Shown in pieces: positions 25,150 to 38,499 of a stretch of DNA of 64,000 nucleotides. The stretch spans positions 274,512-338,511 of the forward strand of contig VXBM01000144.1 of the NCBI GenBank assembly GCA_013400155.1. Direction: 5' to 3'. Both the position numbers and the translations under genes were made by a program. The stretch is from Helopsaltes ochotensis (taxonomy: Eukaryota; Chordata; Aves; Passeriformes; Locustellidae). The notes under the pieces were generated by a model that was given only the letters and a program-made list of their open reading frames with translations, did no database searches and had not been told where the DNA came from. How positions within the stretch are numbered: position 1 is the first letter of the stretch; every line of letters begins with the position of its first letter.

Positions 25150-25405
25150 TTCTATTTAATGTGGAGCAGGTGACCTTTGGATGGGGATACTGCCTGTGAA
25201 GTGGTGGACTGCTGAATGCTACAGTCTGCTGGACGTGGACTGGGATGTTTCATAAATGCAAAAGGGCTATGAATCACTTTGCTGAGTAGTGCCTGCACTG
25301 CCTGAGGTGTACCCTTTGAAGGCCTTTCAATAAATACCTACCTTTATCCTTTAACCCTGCCTAGCCTCAGTTCTAGGTAGCCTCTCCAGCCAGGCTCCAG
25401 TGTCA
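25150..25405 (+). mobile_element. LTR fragment of an endogenous retrovirus, likely avian ERVL-like, possibly solo
   Basis: The segment contains the AATAAA polyadenylation signal (25330-25335) followed by ATACCTACCTTTATCC and a C/T-rich stretch ending CTAGGTAGCCTCTCC and then TGTCA near 25405, which I recognise as the R-U5 part of a common avian LTR type. The upstream part (GGACTGGGATG, CTGAGTAGTGCCTG, CTGAGGTGTACCC) fits the same family. The 5' boundary is uncertain and may lie as far left as about 24800. No primer-binding site follows, and no gag, pol or env similarity is visible on either side, so a solo or truncated LTR is the simplest reading. The family name is from memory. Confidence 0.5.
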
Positions 25406-28143
25406 CAAAAGAAACGGCTGATTGCCTCTGTCCCCATTTCTTCCATCTTTCTTGCAGAAAGGTTCAGGTTTTTGGTATCCCGGCCATGGCAGGCTCCGAA
25501 TAACAGCACAAATGTTGAGCGCATCTCACTGTTAAAATACTCCCCTTTTTCCTTTGCAATGACGTTCCTTCTCATCAGTTGGAAGGGTGATCTGGTGCTT
25601 TGTTGAATGACCCAGGTTCATTTGTTCTCCTAAGTCTATCATCAAGCTCTGGATGTCTTAGTTGGACAAATGTTTGTTCCTGATCTAACTCTTCCAGTTT
25701 CTCTCTCTCTCCCTTTCTTGTAAAATGCTATTTTCCTTAGACTACCTCCTCCTCCAGTGGCCTCAGGAACCTTCAATCTTTTTCCTTTATATGGTTGCGT
25801 TCTTCATCTTTTCCAAGTCCTGCAGCAATTAAAAACTTCTTGTGCTGCTGAAATGTACATGAAGAGGGAAACTCTTCCATTTTCTCTTTTCTTTTGCAAA
25901 GAGAAGAGGAAAAGGGAAATAAAAGTCAAGGTCAGGAGAAAAAGCTGGAGAAGAGTTCTACAAGTTGTGTCTTTTGACGCTACTACAGGTGATACTGTGC
26001 AAAGAAAATTAATTGTATTGTGGAGAGAGTTACACATATACACACCCTCACCCTATCTCAAATCCTTTGGCTGTATCAAGAAGAATAATTTACAGCTTCA
26101 CTAGGATGAGGCTGGAAGAGCTTTTCAAGCTAACAGTCCCAATGCTTATCTCCTTAAGCAGACAAAAGTCAGTGATTTGCTGTCCTAGGATTTCATCAAC
26201 ATAGCCTCAGTCTTAGATTAGTTCAGCATATATGTTCTAGGACACAAGAGGTTTTGATAGAAGAGGAAATTTTTGAGGAATTTTTGAAAGAGTATAATGA
26301 GACATTTTGGGAATTTTCATATACAAAGCACCCCAAACCAAAGAAGAGAGAGATTTCACAGATATAGGGTAGGGGCGCTGCGGTTTAAGATACTTAAAGT
26401 GATGTTAAATTGCAAGGACCTTGAAAATTAAGATATGTGGTTTGTGTTTGCTTCAGCAGTAAAAAATTGGATAATGGAGGACTAGAATGACATTGGTGTT
26501 CCTAACTAAAGCACAGGACTAGAAAAACAATCTTTGCAGTAATGTTTAGAATATGTCTGGATTTATCAAGATGATAAAGAAAAAGACTGGAGAGAAGTAA
26601 TTGAGCTCTTGGCAACGGAAACAAAATATATAGACCAAGAAGAAAGGTTACCTATTAGTGTTCTACGGGAAGAAGTATTGCTTTCTTCTTCATTTTTATG
26701 ATGCTATTTAACTTTTCAGAAATGAACTGTCACAATCTGTGTTTGCAGTGTCTAAGTGCTATAGTTACATTATTATGAGCTATTATACTAGCTCTTGAAT
26801 TAAATCCCTTTGTATCCATTATCAGAGTCAGTATTATGTAAGTCATGGATCTGTTCAGGGATTTTTGAGGCTTCTACTTCTTATTTTGGTTCCTTGTTTT
26901 GACTATCAGTTTTGAGCTGTTGAGTTCTGTGCAAGAATTCTACATCTACCCTGACTGTTAATGGAAATTTGATTGAGGTCTCATCTGATTTGGATGTACA
27001 GTTTTCATGAAACATCTTTTCCCAAACACACAACAGCCAGTGTCAGCTGGATCTATGTGTCCTGGTATCCATAACATAAATGACTCATAAAAAGCAAGTG
27101 ACATAAACAAGCAATGCAGTTGATTTGTGTCTTGATTGGACTATAAATAATACTTGAAGTGTATGATTTCAGAGCCCTGTGGAGCAAATGATGTAAGAGC
27201 TAGGAGGAATATCAGACCGAGCCCTGAAGAATTCCATGCAGCTGCCTGTACCAAATGGCAGAGGATTGCATTATCAGGCTGGAGTTCATCTTGGGCGTGC
27301 ATTCCAAGGCATTCTAGTTCAACACTGTGGATCAGTCTGTTCTTCTGGACTTCTGCCTTTAGGGGAGCTGTGTTCTGACTGTAGGCAGTTTCCACGTGGT
27401 CACTTGCTCTCTTTGGTAGCCCGCATGAACATTTCCATGCTCAGCTTTGTCTGAAACTCAGATGAAGGCAGAAAGTCGTCTAGAGTGTGACCCACTTGTC
27501 ACTGCCTGATGCAGTGTGGGAGCGGGTACGTCACCACAGGTTCTTTTGGGTGAAAAAGTTTCTAGGCTGTACTAGTTTTTCCTCTAATCTGCAGAGTGTA
27601 AATTTAGTGAGAGGTAACAACAGAGTAAGAAATTAAGGATGCTGGGCTGGCAAGGCTAAACACTTGTTGGGGTATGGAAGAAAAGAGAAAGGAAAAAATA
27701 AGGAGTTTGGTGATTTGTACTAAAGAGTTGAGGACAGAAGAAAACACTATAGAGAGGAAGAAAGTAAAGACATGGACAATAGCAAATTAGGTCTTCAATT
27801 AAGATTATTAACTCTATAATAGGTTTTTAGTTCATTTTTTTCTGATGGTGGCAAAGATAGTTTTTAGGTCACCCTTGCCTAGCAGAAAGGCAATGATTGT
27901 AATTCATTGAGGACAAGGTGGGCAGTATTTTTAAGACAATGCAAATAGCCATAACATGTGAGGAGGCTTGTTCTGCTCAGATGTCTTGGTTTGTCTAGTA
28001 AATTTGTCCAGATTTGTCAGATCTGTAGAAAAAACAAAGTGCTGTCTCAGTGGTTTTAAATTAATTTGTGCTTGCGACTGGGATTTAACAGTTCCTTTGA
28101 AGCAATTATTATTTTAGTACAAGTGTATATGAGATGCTACCTG

Positions 28144-28290
28144 TCAATGAGTACCTGGGGAATCCTCAGTATGCAGATCACTGACCTGATAAACTGAAGC
28201 AGCTCCAAGGGAGTTGTTATGGTCTGTCGCATCAATGAGTATTTAGGGACTCTTTAATATGTGGATTATTAGGACAGTAAAAACGTCTGC
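28144..28290. repeat. Diverged local tandem duplication, period about 88 bp
   Basis: TCAATGAGTA occurs at 28144 and again at 28232. The following 45-50 bases align with clear but imperfect similarity (CCTGGGGAATCC versus TTTAGGGACTCT, then TATGCAGATCA versus TATGTGGATTA). It looks like an old two-copy duplication. The full length of the second unit is uncertain. Confidence 0.5.
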
Positions 28291-31200
28291 AGCCCATTGT
28301 GTCAGTGCAGCTGTTCCACATGAGTGTTACTGCACAGCCTCACAAAATGTTGCAGAAAAGCCATGGTTTTGCATTAAACAAGTGGACTTGTTTTAACCTT
28401 TTCCTGAAATAAAAAAACTTAGGCATTAACAGTCATACTAAACTGGTTGAGTTTGGAGACTGCGTTCATAAGAATTTTTCAATTACACATCAAGTGAACA
28501 AGAAATTTCCATATTGAATTCTGTAACAATTCCTTTCCTATTTTTTTTTTATCTGCAATGCAGGAAGTAAACAGCAAAAGTAACAGCAGCTGAACTTCTT
28601 AATTTACAACAGTGACTGATACCAACCTGGAGCACATCCTAGCAAGGAGACTGTCTGACCTGTGAAACTAATTTCCTTGGTGCAGCATTCAAAAATGCAT
28701 TTGTGTTAAGCAAAAAGCAAAATTATTCCCAAGTAATATAAAATTTTACTGTATTTCAGCATTTTTAACAGTTTCTGAAACTCTGCTCCAAAAAAACCAA
28801 AAACTGTTTTTAACTGTGCTAGCAAATACAGCTGATAAGATAAATGAATAAAAAAAAGTTAAATCAAATAAATAGTTTGGTTATCCACCTTAGTGAAGAC
28901 ATGCACAAGATGATAAAGCCAGACTTTGTGAACATCATGAATATTTTCCTGTATCAGTTTCTCACACAACTTAACTTCAAATTTTGCATTTCAATAACAG
29001 GTTACAAAGGTCTAACTAACACCATTTTTACTCATGCCCTTATGATATTGCTATTTGTAAAAATGTTGTGCGGCTAAGAAGAAGAAATATGTAATAAGGT
29101 AATGAAGATGACAAAGCTGCCAGTGTGTAATTAATACTGTGAATATAGGACCAAAGTCCTTTGTTTTTAAAGAGCTATTGCAATTTTTTTTTACTGAATT
29201 TTTTTTGAGATAATTAATACGAGAAAAATGCATAGTACTGAACTTAAACGGCAAAAATTTAAATGGTGTTTACTTTCATGTGTATTTACATCTAAAGGGA
29301 TGTTGTATAGATGGAGCATGAAATTGCAGGTTTTGATGTCAGAATTTTAAACATGATTTTTCCATTTGTCAAAACCTTAAAATAAAAATGCAGTTTTCAA
29401 GTACATGGCCTAAAACTGCTGAAAAGCTGTCGGGTTTGTAGTGGTCCCTCCACTGCTCCGTATCTGTCACAGGGGAAAGTGTGGGACAACAAGGAGAACA
29501 CATTCATGCTCGTACTGTTGGAAGAAACCCACTCTAAACATCCTCAAGGAGTCTGTACATTGTTCCCAAGTGCTCAAAACACATCTTAAGCCTAATGTTT
29601 TAACTGAACAATAGAGAAAAATAATGTGCCTTTCTTAGAATACTTTTAAAAACAAAATCTGATTCCATCTCTTGTCATTCTTTGTAAAGTTATCCAGAAG
29701 AGCTCAATCTATTTTCCACTCAAATTAACGCTGAAATAATTATGCAACTGCAGATTTTGTTTCATAACTGCCAACAGTGGCTGGATTTGGGAGCTTTTTC
29801 CCCAGTTTCCTAATAAATTAAATTTGGATTTTGACCTTTCTGAATTCAGATTTGAGAGGCTAAAGAGGTAGTGGTAGCATTTTAAGCAGTAAGTGCTAAT
29901 TTTTGCCTCTTAAACTGAGGCAAGCTGTGAAAAGCAAAGACTTACTAGGAAGAGTTGTCAGCAAAAGTTTACACCTCACTGATCTACAGTGAGATTCTCA
30001 AAGTTTCCACCATTACATTTCTTATTTGAAAAAATATTCCTTTATGTCTGTTACTGACACTCTCTTAGAAAAATAAGTGTCATAGTAACTGCCAAATTAA
30101 AAAAACAATCGATGGAAAGTAGGAACAATGAAATATTACTAAAAATAACAAGTTACTCTGTCTGCTGGAATAACAGGAAATTATCACATTAGGCACATTA
30201 TCAAGATAAAAAATCAACAATCTGTATACACTACAAAAAATTAATAATTTCATTAAGCAGACCAGATTCAGAACTTTTCCAAAGTCAGTTTACAATTAGA
30301 AGTTTCTCATGGACTTGATATTTAAATGAAAATTACTTACATATGCATTGTTATCTCAATGACAATGATAAAAATTACTTAGGTCAATCAGTGTTCACAA
30401 TGAAACTCATACAGAAATGCATTTCACTGTATATTGATTGTATATTGCATATTCAGTGTGTATTCAGTGGGACAGAAAACCTAGACTTTGTATTTTTTTG
30501 AAGTTTTCAGTCTTTTGGAAAGATTTAAGTAGCTTTGTTTATAAATGGAATGATTTATTTCAGTTTAGTAATTTGGACCTTAGTTTCCTTCTTTTATCAA
30601 AAAGGAAAATACAAATCCTGCAATCAAATTACAGCCAGGACTTGTAAAGTCAAAGATTAGAAATTCAGTCTGTGAAAATTTATCTATCGCGAAGTGGGAA
30701 GTAACAGCTAAGAAAACAATTCCTTTGTTGATTAATAGGAGGTATTAATAACTTTTTAATGTGATTACCCATTAAAACATACTGATTCTCTGAATGGGCT
30801 AAAAAAGATTGCTTTATGTTTTACTCAGACCATTTTTTAACCAAAATGCAGAGTAAAACCAGATGGATGAAGTCATTATTTGTAATAGCACTGAAAACAG
30901 CAAATGTTTCGGGATATACATGCAAGAGATTTTTGTCAATATTATGCCACATATGAATAATTCATTACTGAAACAGTGCTACAGTTTATAAATAAATAGC
31001 CATCTGCAGTATCATATGCCATAATCCTACAAATACTGACACCAATGAGCAATGTTTTACATGTCACTAACTCAGCAGTACTGTTCTGATGTTAAAGAAT
31101 AATAGTTCTAATTTAGAAAGAGTCTGTAGGCTAATAAGCCACTTCTTCAGGCCTGAATTCAGGATATTTAGAGTAAAAACAACCGTAGTTGTTGTGTCTG

Positions 31201-33389
31201 CCAGGTGCCAATGGTTGCTGTCACTTGTTCTACCCAAGAAACTGGGAAGAATGAGGACATTTTCCATCAAAGGAGATGTTGAAATAGCATATTAACATTT
31301 GTGGTCACTTCTGTTTTGATTTCTGGTCCTTGGGATGTTGAAGGTCATTGAGGTGTTAAATGTTAGAGCAAGTAGCCGTGTGCGCTTGGTCTCAGTTCCT
31401 GCTGTTACGTGGGCACTCCCTGTGGTGGTTCCACAGGTACCCTGGCCATGACTAGATATTGATCCAAAAGAAAAGGCAGAAATATTCTGGCCGTCTGCCA
31501 TGGAAAATGCAATTTTGGATACTGCTGTCACAAGCAAGTCTGGCAGGATAGCACAGATGAACATAGCCTATTTTCAGTGAGAGCATCAATAGCTTTATTT
31601 TGGCTTGAAATGGCAATGTTTTCCAGGTTACGTAAATTTCCTCTTGACATAAAATCACTTTGGTTTACTTTTCTGCTGGAAAAATTAGGCTGTGCCCAGG
31701 ATCTGGACATGTGAGAGACTGAGTGGTACTCCCAGAGACTGAGATTTAGGCTTTCTGTGCATTCATGATGCCGTGGCTGATATGGCATGTGGTCTCACAT
31801 AAACGCAGAGCTGCAGCAGGGAGTTGCAGCTCCATGTACTCTCACAAGTGCCCAGTGAGTTCACACAACTTCATCTCACTACTGTTTTTTGGTCTTTGCC
31901 CTGGGGAAGAAGGAAAAAACACTCATTCCATCTGCAGGGGTTGTCCTGCCTCAGGGGTAAGGGGGACAGCACATATAGGCATGGTCACTATCTTACCCTC
32001 ACTTTCCTTACATTTCCTTTAATTCAAGTAATGATTTTGTGTCCTGATGTAAAATGGTCTTTTTGCATAACACAAATTTCAAAAATGGACTAGATCAGAA
32101 TTTTAATAGTTTCAATTACTGCTGAAAGATTTGTCTTTTCCAGATACTCACCCATTTTACCTTAATATAGCTTTCATGCTGGCTTCTCATTAGGTGATTA
32201 TCACAAAACAGATCTTTCAATTAACTTTTCCACTATTTAAGGTCTGTGTCTGACAAATGATCATGATGATAACACATTGTCAGTCAACTTCATGCATTAA
32301 CTGTTTCAGAATAATGTGCACAAATAACATGAGAAGTGCTCCTCTGCCTGGTTCTGAATATGTCCATCCAAGCTCCAGGGAGTCGCAGTTGTGACAGTCT
32401 TTCTCCTATTCCTTCCCACCCAGCTTCCTTCTACCTTTGATTGTGAGGTATCTTTTCCCTCAAAAGCCCCGGGAACGTTCTTTGGAGACCACCACATAGC
32501 TCCCTTCTGTCTGGTAGGGAGCAGGCTTTAGTGTAACATTTCCCTGTCCAACAAGGGAGCCCTGGACTCTCCTCTAAATTAATGATGCTTTGTGGGAAAT
32601 GCTGCTTGAAGCTCCCGTAATGCAAATGCTTATGAGGAGAGGACTTCAAGGGAGAAAAGCATAACGTACCACTTTTCTGGTTTCTGCAGGGCATGCAGTG
32701 ACAGCAGCATTATGGATTGTTTCATGACTAAGGGGTAAAATCTCTCTAGATAAACATTTGTCTAGGTTTTCCTGGAGTGGAGTTTGGTAGATAACCTACC
32801 TTGAGAGTGAACCATTACAGGTAAATCATCTTTCTTTCTTCCATTTGTTAAACCCTGTGCATTATAGCTTTTAAAAACATTGAGAGTTTTTGTACTGAGA
32901 AATGAAAACTGTTTACCAGATAATGATCTAAGGGACAACACTGTCATTCTCACATGGATACTTGATCCATGTGCTGCTCTATATAGCAGCAAAACCACTA
33001 TTTATGCAAATGAGGTGAAAGCCTTTGCATGAGTTGAAGTTGCAGATCAGAGGTCTTGGACTCATTTCTGATTGCATTTATCTGAAAGGCTTAACATTTG
33101 AAATGAAGTCCAAATATGAACCTGTTATTTGATAACTGCACTTCACCATTGAAAGTTGCCCTGTAAAGCAAGATGACAAAACATTTAAATAATGTGTGGA
33201 TTTCAAGATGCTTTCATTTCTGTTTATGTAAGTGCAAAAATATATTTGTGTAATGTGTAATAAGGATTTTAATAAATGCTTGAAAATGGATTTCTTAATA
33301 TGCTCATTATGTTTCTGAGCCTGCTAATTCTTTAAGGAAATGAAGAAAAAATAATGAAATTATGTTACACAGGTACTTAATTTTTTTTA

Positions 33390-33885
33390 TCTCTGATACT
33401 ACTCTGGTAATTAATGTCTAGTTTATGCAAACTAGACAATATCTCTTACTGGACACATTACTGTCAAGAAAATATTACTTGCCTTAATTATCAGTAATGA
33501 AGCAGGGATAAGCTGCTCACTTAGATATAATATATCTAATGACCTTTTCAGCTAAAGGTTATGATGAAAGGTATCAGTTTCACAAATTAAGCCGCATTCA
33601 GTTTCTGGCCTTTGTCTAGATTAATGTTTGGAGGATGAGTTTTAAAGTCAGACATAAATTGTGTTTGGTGTTTAAAATTGATTTAGTGTCTTGCTTTTAG
33701 TACATCATTTTCTCTCATATAAATTACACCAAGCCTCATTTTTATCTCCATGTTTTATTATGAAAGCCAATAGTTAAGTCTAGTCTTGTCTTATTAACTG
33801 CTGCGGTATATTTTGACAATAGTAACTGGCAGAGGAAAGCCTTAATAAGCATTTTAATAGGGAGGCATATAATGATTTTTAAATA
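33390..33885. promoter_or_regulatory. Candidate conserved non-coding element with POU-like palindrome
   Basis: A long block of non-repetitive, homeobox-rich sequence: GGTAATTAATG (33406-33416), the palindrome at 33416-33437 with an ATGCAAA octamer-like core, CCTTAATTATCAG (33483), AGATATAATATATC (33524-33537), and TCTAGATTAATG (33616). No open frame or repeat explains it. Enhancer function is inferred from the ELP4-PAX6 setting and motif density. Confidence 0.42.
33416..33437. promoter_or_regulatory. Perfect 9-bp inverted repeat around ATGC (22-bp palindrome)
   Basis: GTCTAGTTT and AAACTAGAC are exact reverse complements separated by ATGC. The TTTATGCAAA centre resembles a POU-octamer half (ATGCAAA). 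It is suited to dimeric protein binding, and its location inside a motif-dense block makes a chance palindrome less attractive, though not excluded. Confidence 0.5.
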
Positions 33886-35243
33886 GCTTTTTTTGGGTCA
33901 TGTTTGTTTTAAAAACTTTTTAATCATGGTTTTTCTCTCCTAATTCTGAAGATATAAACCAATTAAAAAAAAAAAAACATTCCAAAGTGTTATTTTTGTT
34001 TGAGTCCGTGACCTAGATGTGATTTAGGGGGTTTTTTGGCTGATTCACCAGTGACATCAAGAATTAATCTAACAGTTCATTTACTGAAGGATGGAACAGC
34101 TCAGTGATGTTCAGGAAATTTTAGAATTCCAATGTACACAAGTACCTTATAGAAATAAGTTATGTCTCCTCTTGTTACTCATTCTGTAGGAATTCAGTGA
34201 TACTGTGGTGCTTCTGCGGCTGGCATACTTGGTCTTGGGCATTTGAATGCAATTTGGGGAAGATTCCAAATAAAGGCTCATTTATATCTGTACTGATACA
34301 TAAAAGGAAGATGTAGCATGGTCACACATAGCTCGATGTACCACATTTACCATTCAGAACTGCACACAATGAGCAGAATGTCCGTGGATCAATTTAAGCC
34401 TCAGCTCCTATTCCTACAGCCAGTGTTTCGGTTGGCTCCGGTGTATTCTGCTGAGCTCTCCCAAATAACTAAATCCATAGCAGTAGTTAGGATAGATGTT
34501 TCTTAGCTCAGGTTTGAAACCAGTCTTCAGTCTTCTGACACACCAGACTGGAAGTGACATAGTCTTCAAAGCCTACAGACTTCTAATTCCCTTGGAGGAG
34601 TGCAACTCCTGTGTTGAATGGGCTGTTGGGACAATGGCATCTTACCTTCCTCATGGTAAAACTGTCATGCTGCTCTGTTCTCAGCTTGCCTCTGTGTCTT
34701 TAACACCACAGGGAGTCAGAAAACATTGACTTTTAACAGAACTCTCTTCAGTCTGACTTTGGCAGAGATAAACCTGCCAATAATACAGGCGGTTGCTCAG
34801 ATCCGCAGTGTGATTTTGTACCAAATAAAGCCCCACAGACCTCAGGCTAAACTGAGAGGAGGGAGGACAAAGCCAATTGTTCTTTAGAAAGCCTGGGAGA
34901 TATTAAATTAATTGGTGTAGCAGGAATTAATCAGCTGATCCTGATTCTGCTTGCGTCAACCAAAGAAAAGATTAAGGGCCTGATGCAGAAGGCAGCAGCC
35001 CAGTTCTTGACATGAATGTGGTTTTTAGGAGAGCTCAGTCCCCAGCCTGGACTGGGTGCAATCTGCTGCTATTTCATTGAGGTCCCATTGCTCTTCCATG
35101 TGGCGAACAGGAATATTTCCCCTTTTCATAGTGTTCATTCCAGAGGTTTTGACAAACTGTGTTCCTTCTCACAGGAAAGAGGGAATGAGTGCTTATCCAA
35201 GGAATATGTTACTCTTTTTCCACATCATAATAGATATTGAAGT

Positions 35244-35285
35244 GATCAGTGAAGCATTGCTGTAATACAGTGAAAGTAAAAAAGC
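35244..35285 (+). repeat. Dispersed exact duplication, copy 1 (42 bp)
   Basis: The 42 bases beginning GATCAGTGAAGCATTGCTGT and ending GTAAAAAAGC are identical to 37870-37911 in the same orientation, 2.6 kb away. Flanking bases do not match beyond the unit. It does not resemble a transposon end known to me. A recent templated insertion or local copying event is likely. Confidence 0.9.
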
Positions 35286-36679
35286 AGTGCGACTACTTTT
35301 AAAAGTCATGTTTTTTAATTATTTTAAAAATTTTAAATGGCCACTTGGTTTTGGTTTTGGGGTTTTTTTACCTTTTTAATATGTCTCGTTTTTCAAAAAT
35401 GTTTAGCCTAGTATGAGAACAAAAAAATTTGTGTTTGATTCTCACTTCAAAGTGCTTGATACAGAATTCTTTTAGACACAACCTGGATATTAGATACACT
35501 GAAAAACTTCACTTTATTACAATAACCACCCTTTGGACCATGACATTTCTTGAAATGATGTTAAGTAATTAAACAGTAAGGGGGACCTTAACAATGTGGT
35601 TATTAGGAAGACATCAGCAGTAAATGTAAATTAAAACATTTTCTTTTCTGTCAAACACTGTTTTATTGTGTTAGCAAACAATGGAGAGAGGAATTAAAGT
35701 ATAGCTACAATAAATTTAAGTGTTCTCAATAGTGTGTCAAAATGAGGCTAAAGCATTCATATGAACTGAAAGAACATTTAAATATATTCAAAACCAAAGC
35801 AAACTTTTTAGAAGAGTGTAAGCAGAAGGGGAAGAGCAAGATGTAGGAAAAAAACCCCAATTTGTCAAGTGGAATAAATTGAAAAATTGTTGGAGACACT
35901 GGATAAACTTAAAAAGTGGTAGCTTAATTGTTAAGTGGATATATACTTAGTGACAGAGTGGGAAAATATCAAAGGCATCTAATGTGAAATAATGGAATAA
36001 CTAAAAAAACCCACCTCTAATAATATATTAAAGCCATTTCTCTCAGTTCCTTCCACTTCTTCGCTAATATCTACTTCATTCAGCTGTTTTTCACATTCTT
36101 GCATCAGCTGTTTTTACCCCTTATCACCTGTTCTTCAACTGTATCACTGCCAAATTGCACAAATATATATCAATAAATTCCATGATCCTAATTTAAGGTA
36201 GGTGGCATAAACATTCAGGGGTGAGGAACTAAACTTCCTAATGTGTTTGTGGATCTAAAAACTCACATGAAATCCCTCTCCCAGTCTTCCAGGGGGATTC
36301 ATTTTGCTAGTCCTTTTTCCCCAGGTATCTGTAATATAAATAAATATTTTGCATTTTATGTTCTGTATTCCTTGGACTAGTGTTTCAGAAGACTATGACA
36401 TTAATTGGCTTGGACCAGTTGGCTTGAAGAGTTGTATGTGTATATTTTAATCCCTGCTGCAAAGTAAAGCCTGGTTAATTGATCTCCATTTGGATTTACA
36501 AAGCAAAGTCCATTAGGCTGGACTCTGAATCACTCCCTGAAAAACCCCTGCAAAACATTTTCCATTTGAGTTTTTGGTTAATTAAAAAACAGCTCTCTTC
36601 CCTGAGCAGTCCCATATTCCAGGTACTTTATCTGTCTCTAGCTCACGATGCTTTGATTAAAAACACTCAAAATAGGTGG

Positions 36680-37090
36680 AGATAGGGAGGGAGTGTTCAC
36701 TCTGTGATCTTCCCTTCGGCATGAACTGCAGAGAAATGGCTAGGAGTTTTTTTGTGGAAATGGCTCTTGGAGCTTGCTCAGGATGAACCTCATGGAAACG
36801 TGTCAGGCACAAGTGTAGGCTCCGGGAAATGCTTCCTCTGCCAAAGCCTGGCTGTGCCACTGCAGAGCAGAGCAGGGAAAGCCTTCCTCTTCCACTGTGG
36901 TACAAACCTCAAGGAACCAATGCCGCCCTTGGGCTGACGGTTTCCTCCATCCCAGCCCCGGCATGCAGGGTACCTGGCTGACCCCAAAAGCCAAAGGAGA
37001 GATTCTCCACAAAACCAGTCCCTAAAGGTAAAAGTCACAGTGGTTGCTCTCAGCTGGCCTCCATCTACCCCCTGCCTGTGCACCCAGAAT
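36680..37090. other. GC-richer island with overlapping open frames, unassigned
   Basis: The region is GC-rich against its surroundings, with open frames of 61-97 codons on both strands. None resembles a known domain, and the minus-strand frames lack a clear start context or splice partner. It may be decayed repeat or lineage-specific DNA. Confidence 0.35.
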
Positions 37091-37869
37091 CAACCACAGA
37101 ACTCCTGCTGATGGGGAACTTCATTTAAATGTAAATCTAGATTAATCCCAGATCTAATCCCACGTTCAAAATGTTGCACATTACATATATCCTGCTTTTA
37201 TAATAACAGCCTGAGAACTAGATCTATAATCTTGCTCCAGAAAAATTTGTTTGCAAGATTAGTGGACTGTTTAATAGTCTATAGAACTACATAATTGCAA
37301 AGTTCTGCCATTTTGCTGTTCAATAATAACTTCACATGGCTTTTTCTTTAACTGTCACTTTTGTTGATTTGCAAAGAGAAAAAATGGAGTAATAATAGTA
37401 GCAGTATGCACCCCAAAGAAGAAAACATGAAATTCAAACATGACTGATACTGGGAATCTCAGTGCATTTTTAATTTTGTGATTACTTCACAGTAGTAAAA
37501 TACTGTGGAACATTGCATTTCACTAGCTGCCTTTATTGGATTTTAACCTGTTTTACTTTAAAGCACTGTCTTGCATGCTCACATCATTAGTTAACTTATA
37601 TATATCATGGTAAAAGTCCATATTTTTAAAATTTGCTGTTATAGTGACCATACATTGAAACATGGCAAAGTGTGCATGGTTTAATACTGCTAAGGAAAAA
37701 AAGTCTGGTAAAGATGAATTATGAAATTGCAAAACTTGTGTAAGATGAAATTTTAAAAGAAGGTTAAGTAACAGAAGTGGGTTCGGTAAGGACTTCATAT
37801 TCTACTTCATGTCAGAAAAGGAACTATTGAAATATGTTTATACTGGCTGCATATTTGAGTGGATTTCAG

Positions 37870-37911
37870 GATCAGTGAAGCATTGCTGTAATACAGTGAA
37901 AGTAAAAAAGC
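37870..37911 (+). repeat. Dispersed exact duplication, copy 2 (42 bp)
   Basis: Identical over 42 bases to 35244-35285, same orientation. Which copy is ancestral cannot be told from this window. Confidence 0.9.
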
Positions 37912-38499
37912 TTTAAAGTAATTTCAAGATTTAAATGGGAAAAGCATTATTTCTAGGAAGGGATGATACAATTTGGAACTGAATGAAAAAATACAACATA
38001 TGAGGCAAGTGATGTTAGGGAAACTGATAGCTTTCAGGAAAAAATTACTTTAATCTAGAACAAAGTATTGGAAACAAATTAGAGCTATGCAAATAAAGTA
38101 GTCATATAAATGAAAGGAGTTTTCCAATTAATATCAGAAGATAATGCTGATAATTTTGTCAGATATCTTTCCATTGCTAATGCTATGTTATGTACTGTTA
38201 CTTGCAAATATTAAAAAATATTGGGGAAAGAGTTTGTTTTGGTTGCTTGTGTAGAGGTTTATATTTCTCTATAGTTAGGAAAAGGAATTGAAAATTTCTT
38301 CAAAAACCAGTAAAGGTTTCCAGTAGAAATTTTACATTAATCACTTGGGTTCATTTAGCTGTAGTTTTCTGAAAACTCTACCAGAGGGTAAAAAAGTCTT
38401 GTCTGCTTTAACTCTCAAGATACACAGTGTGACACTTTTATTCAGGCTCATCTTCAAAAGTTAATTAAGTTTGGGGTTTCCAGGATCTCTTTTTCTTTC

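Noticed and set aside
25757..26104. 115-codon open frame near the LTR as possible retroviral remnant
   Set aside because: No gag, protease, polymerase or envelope motif is visible, and a competing open frame lies on the other strand.
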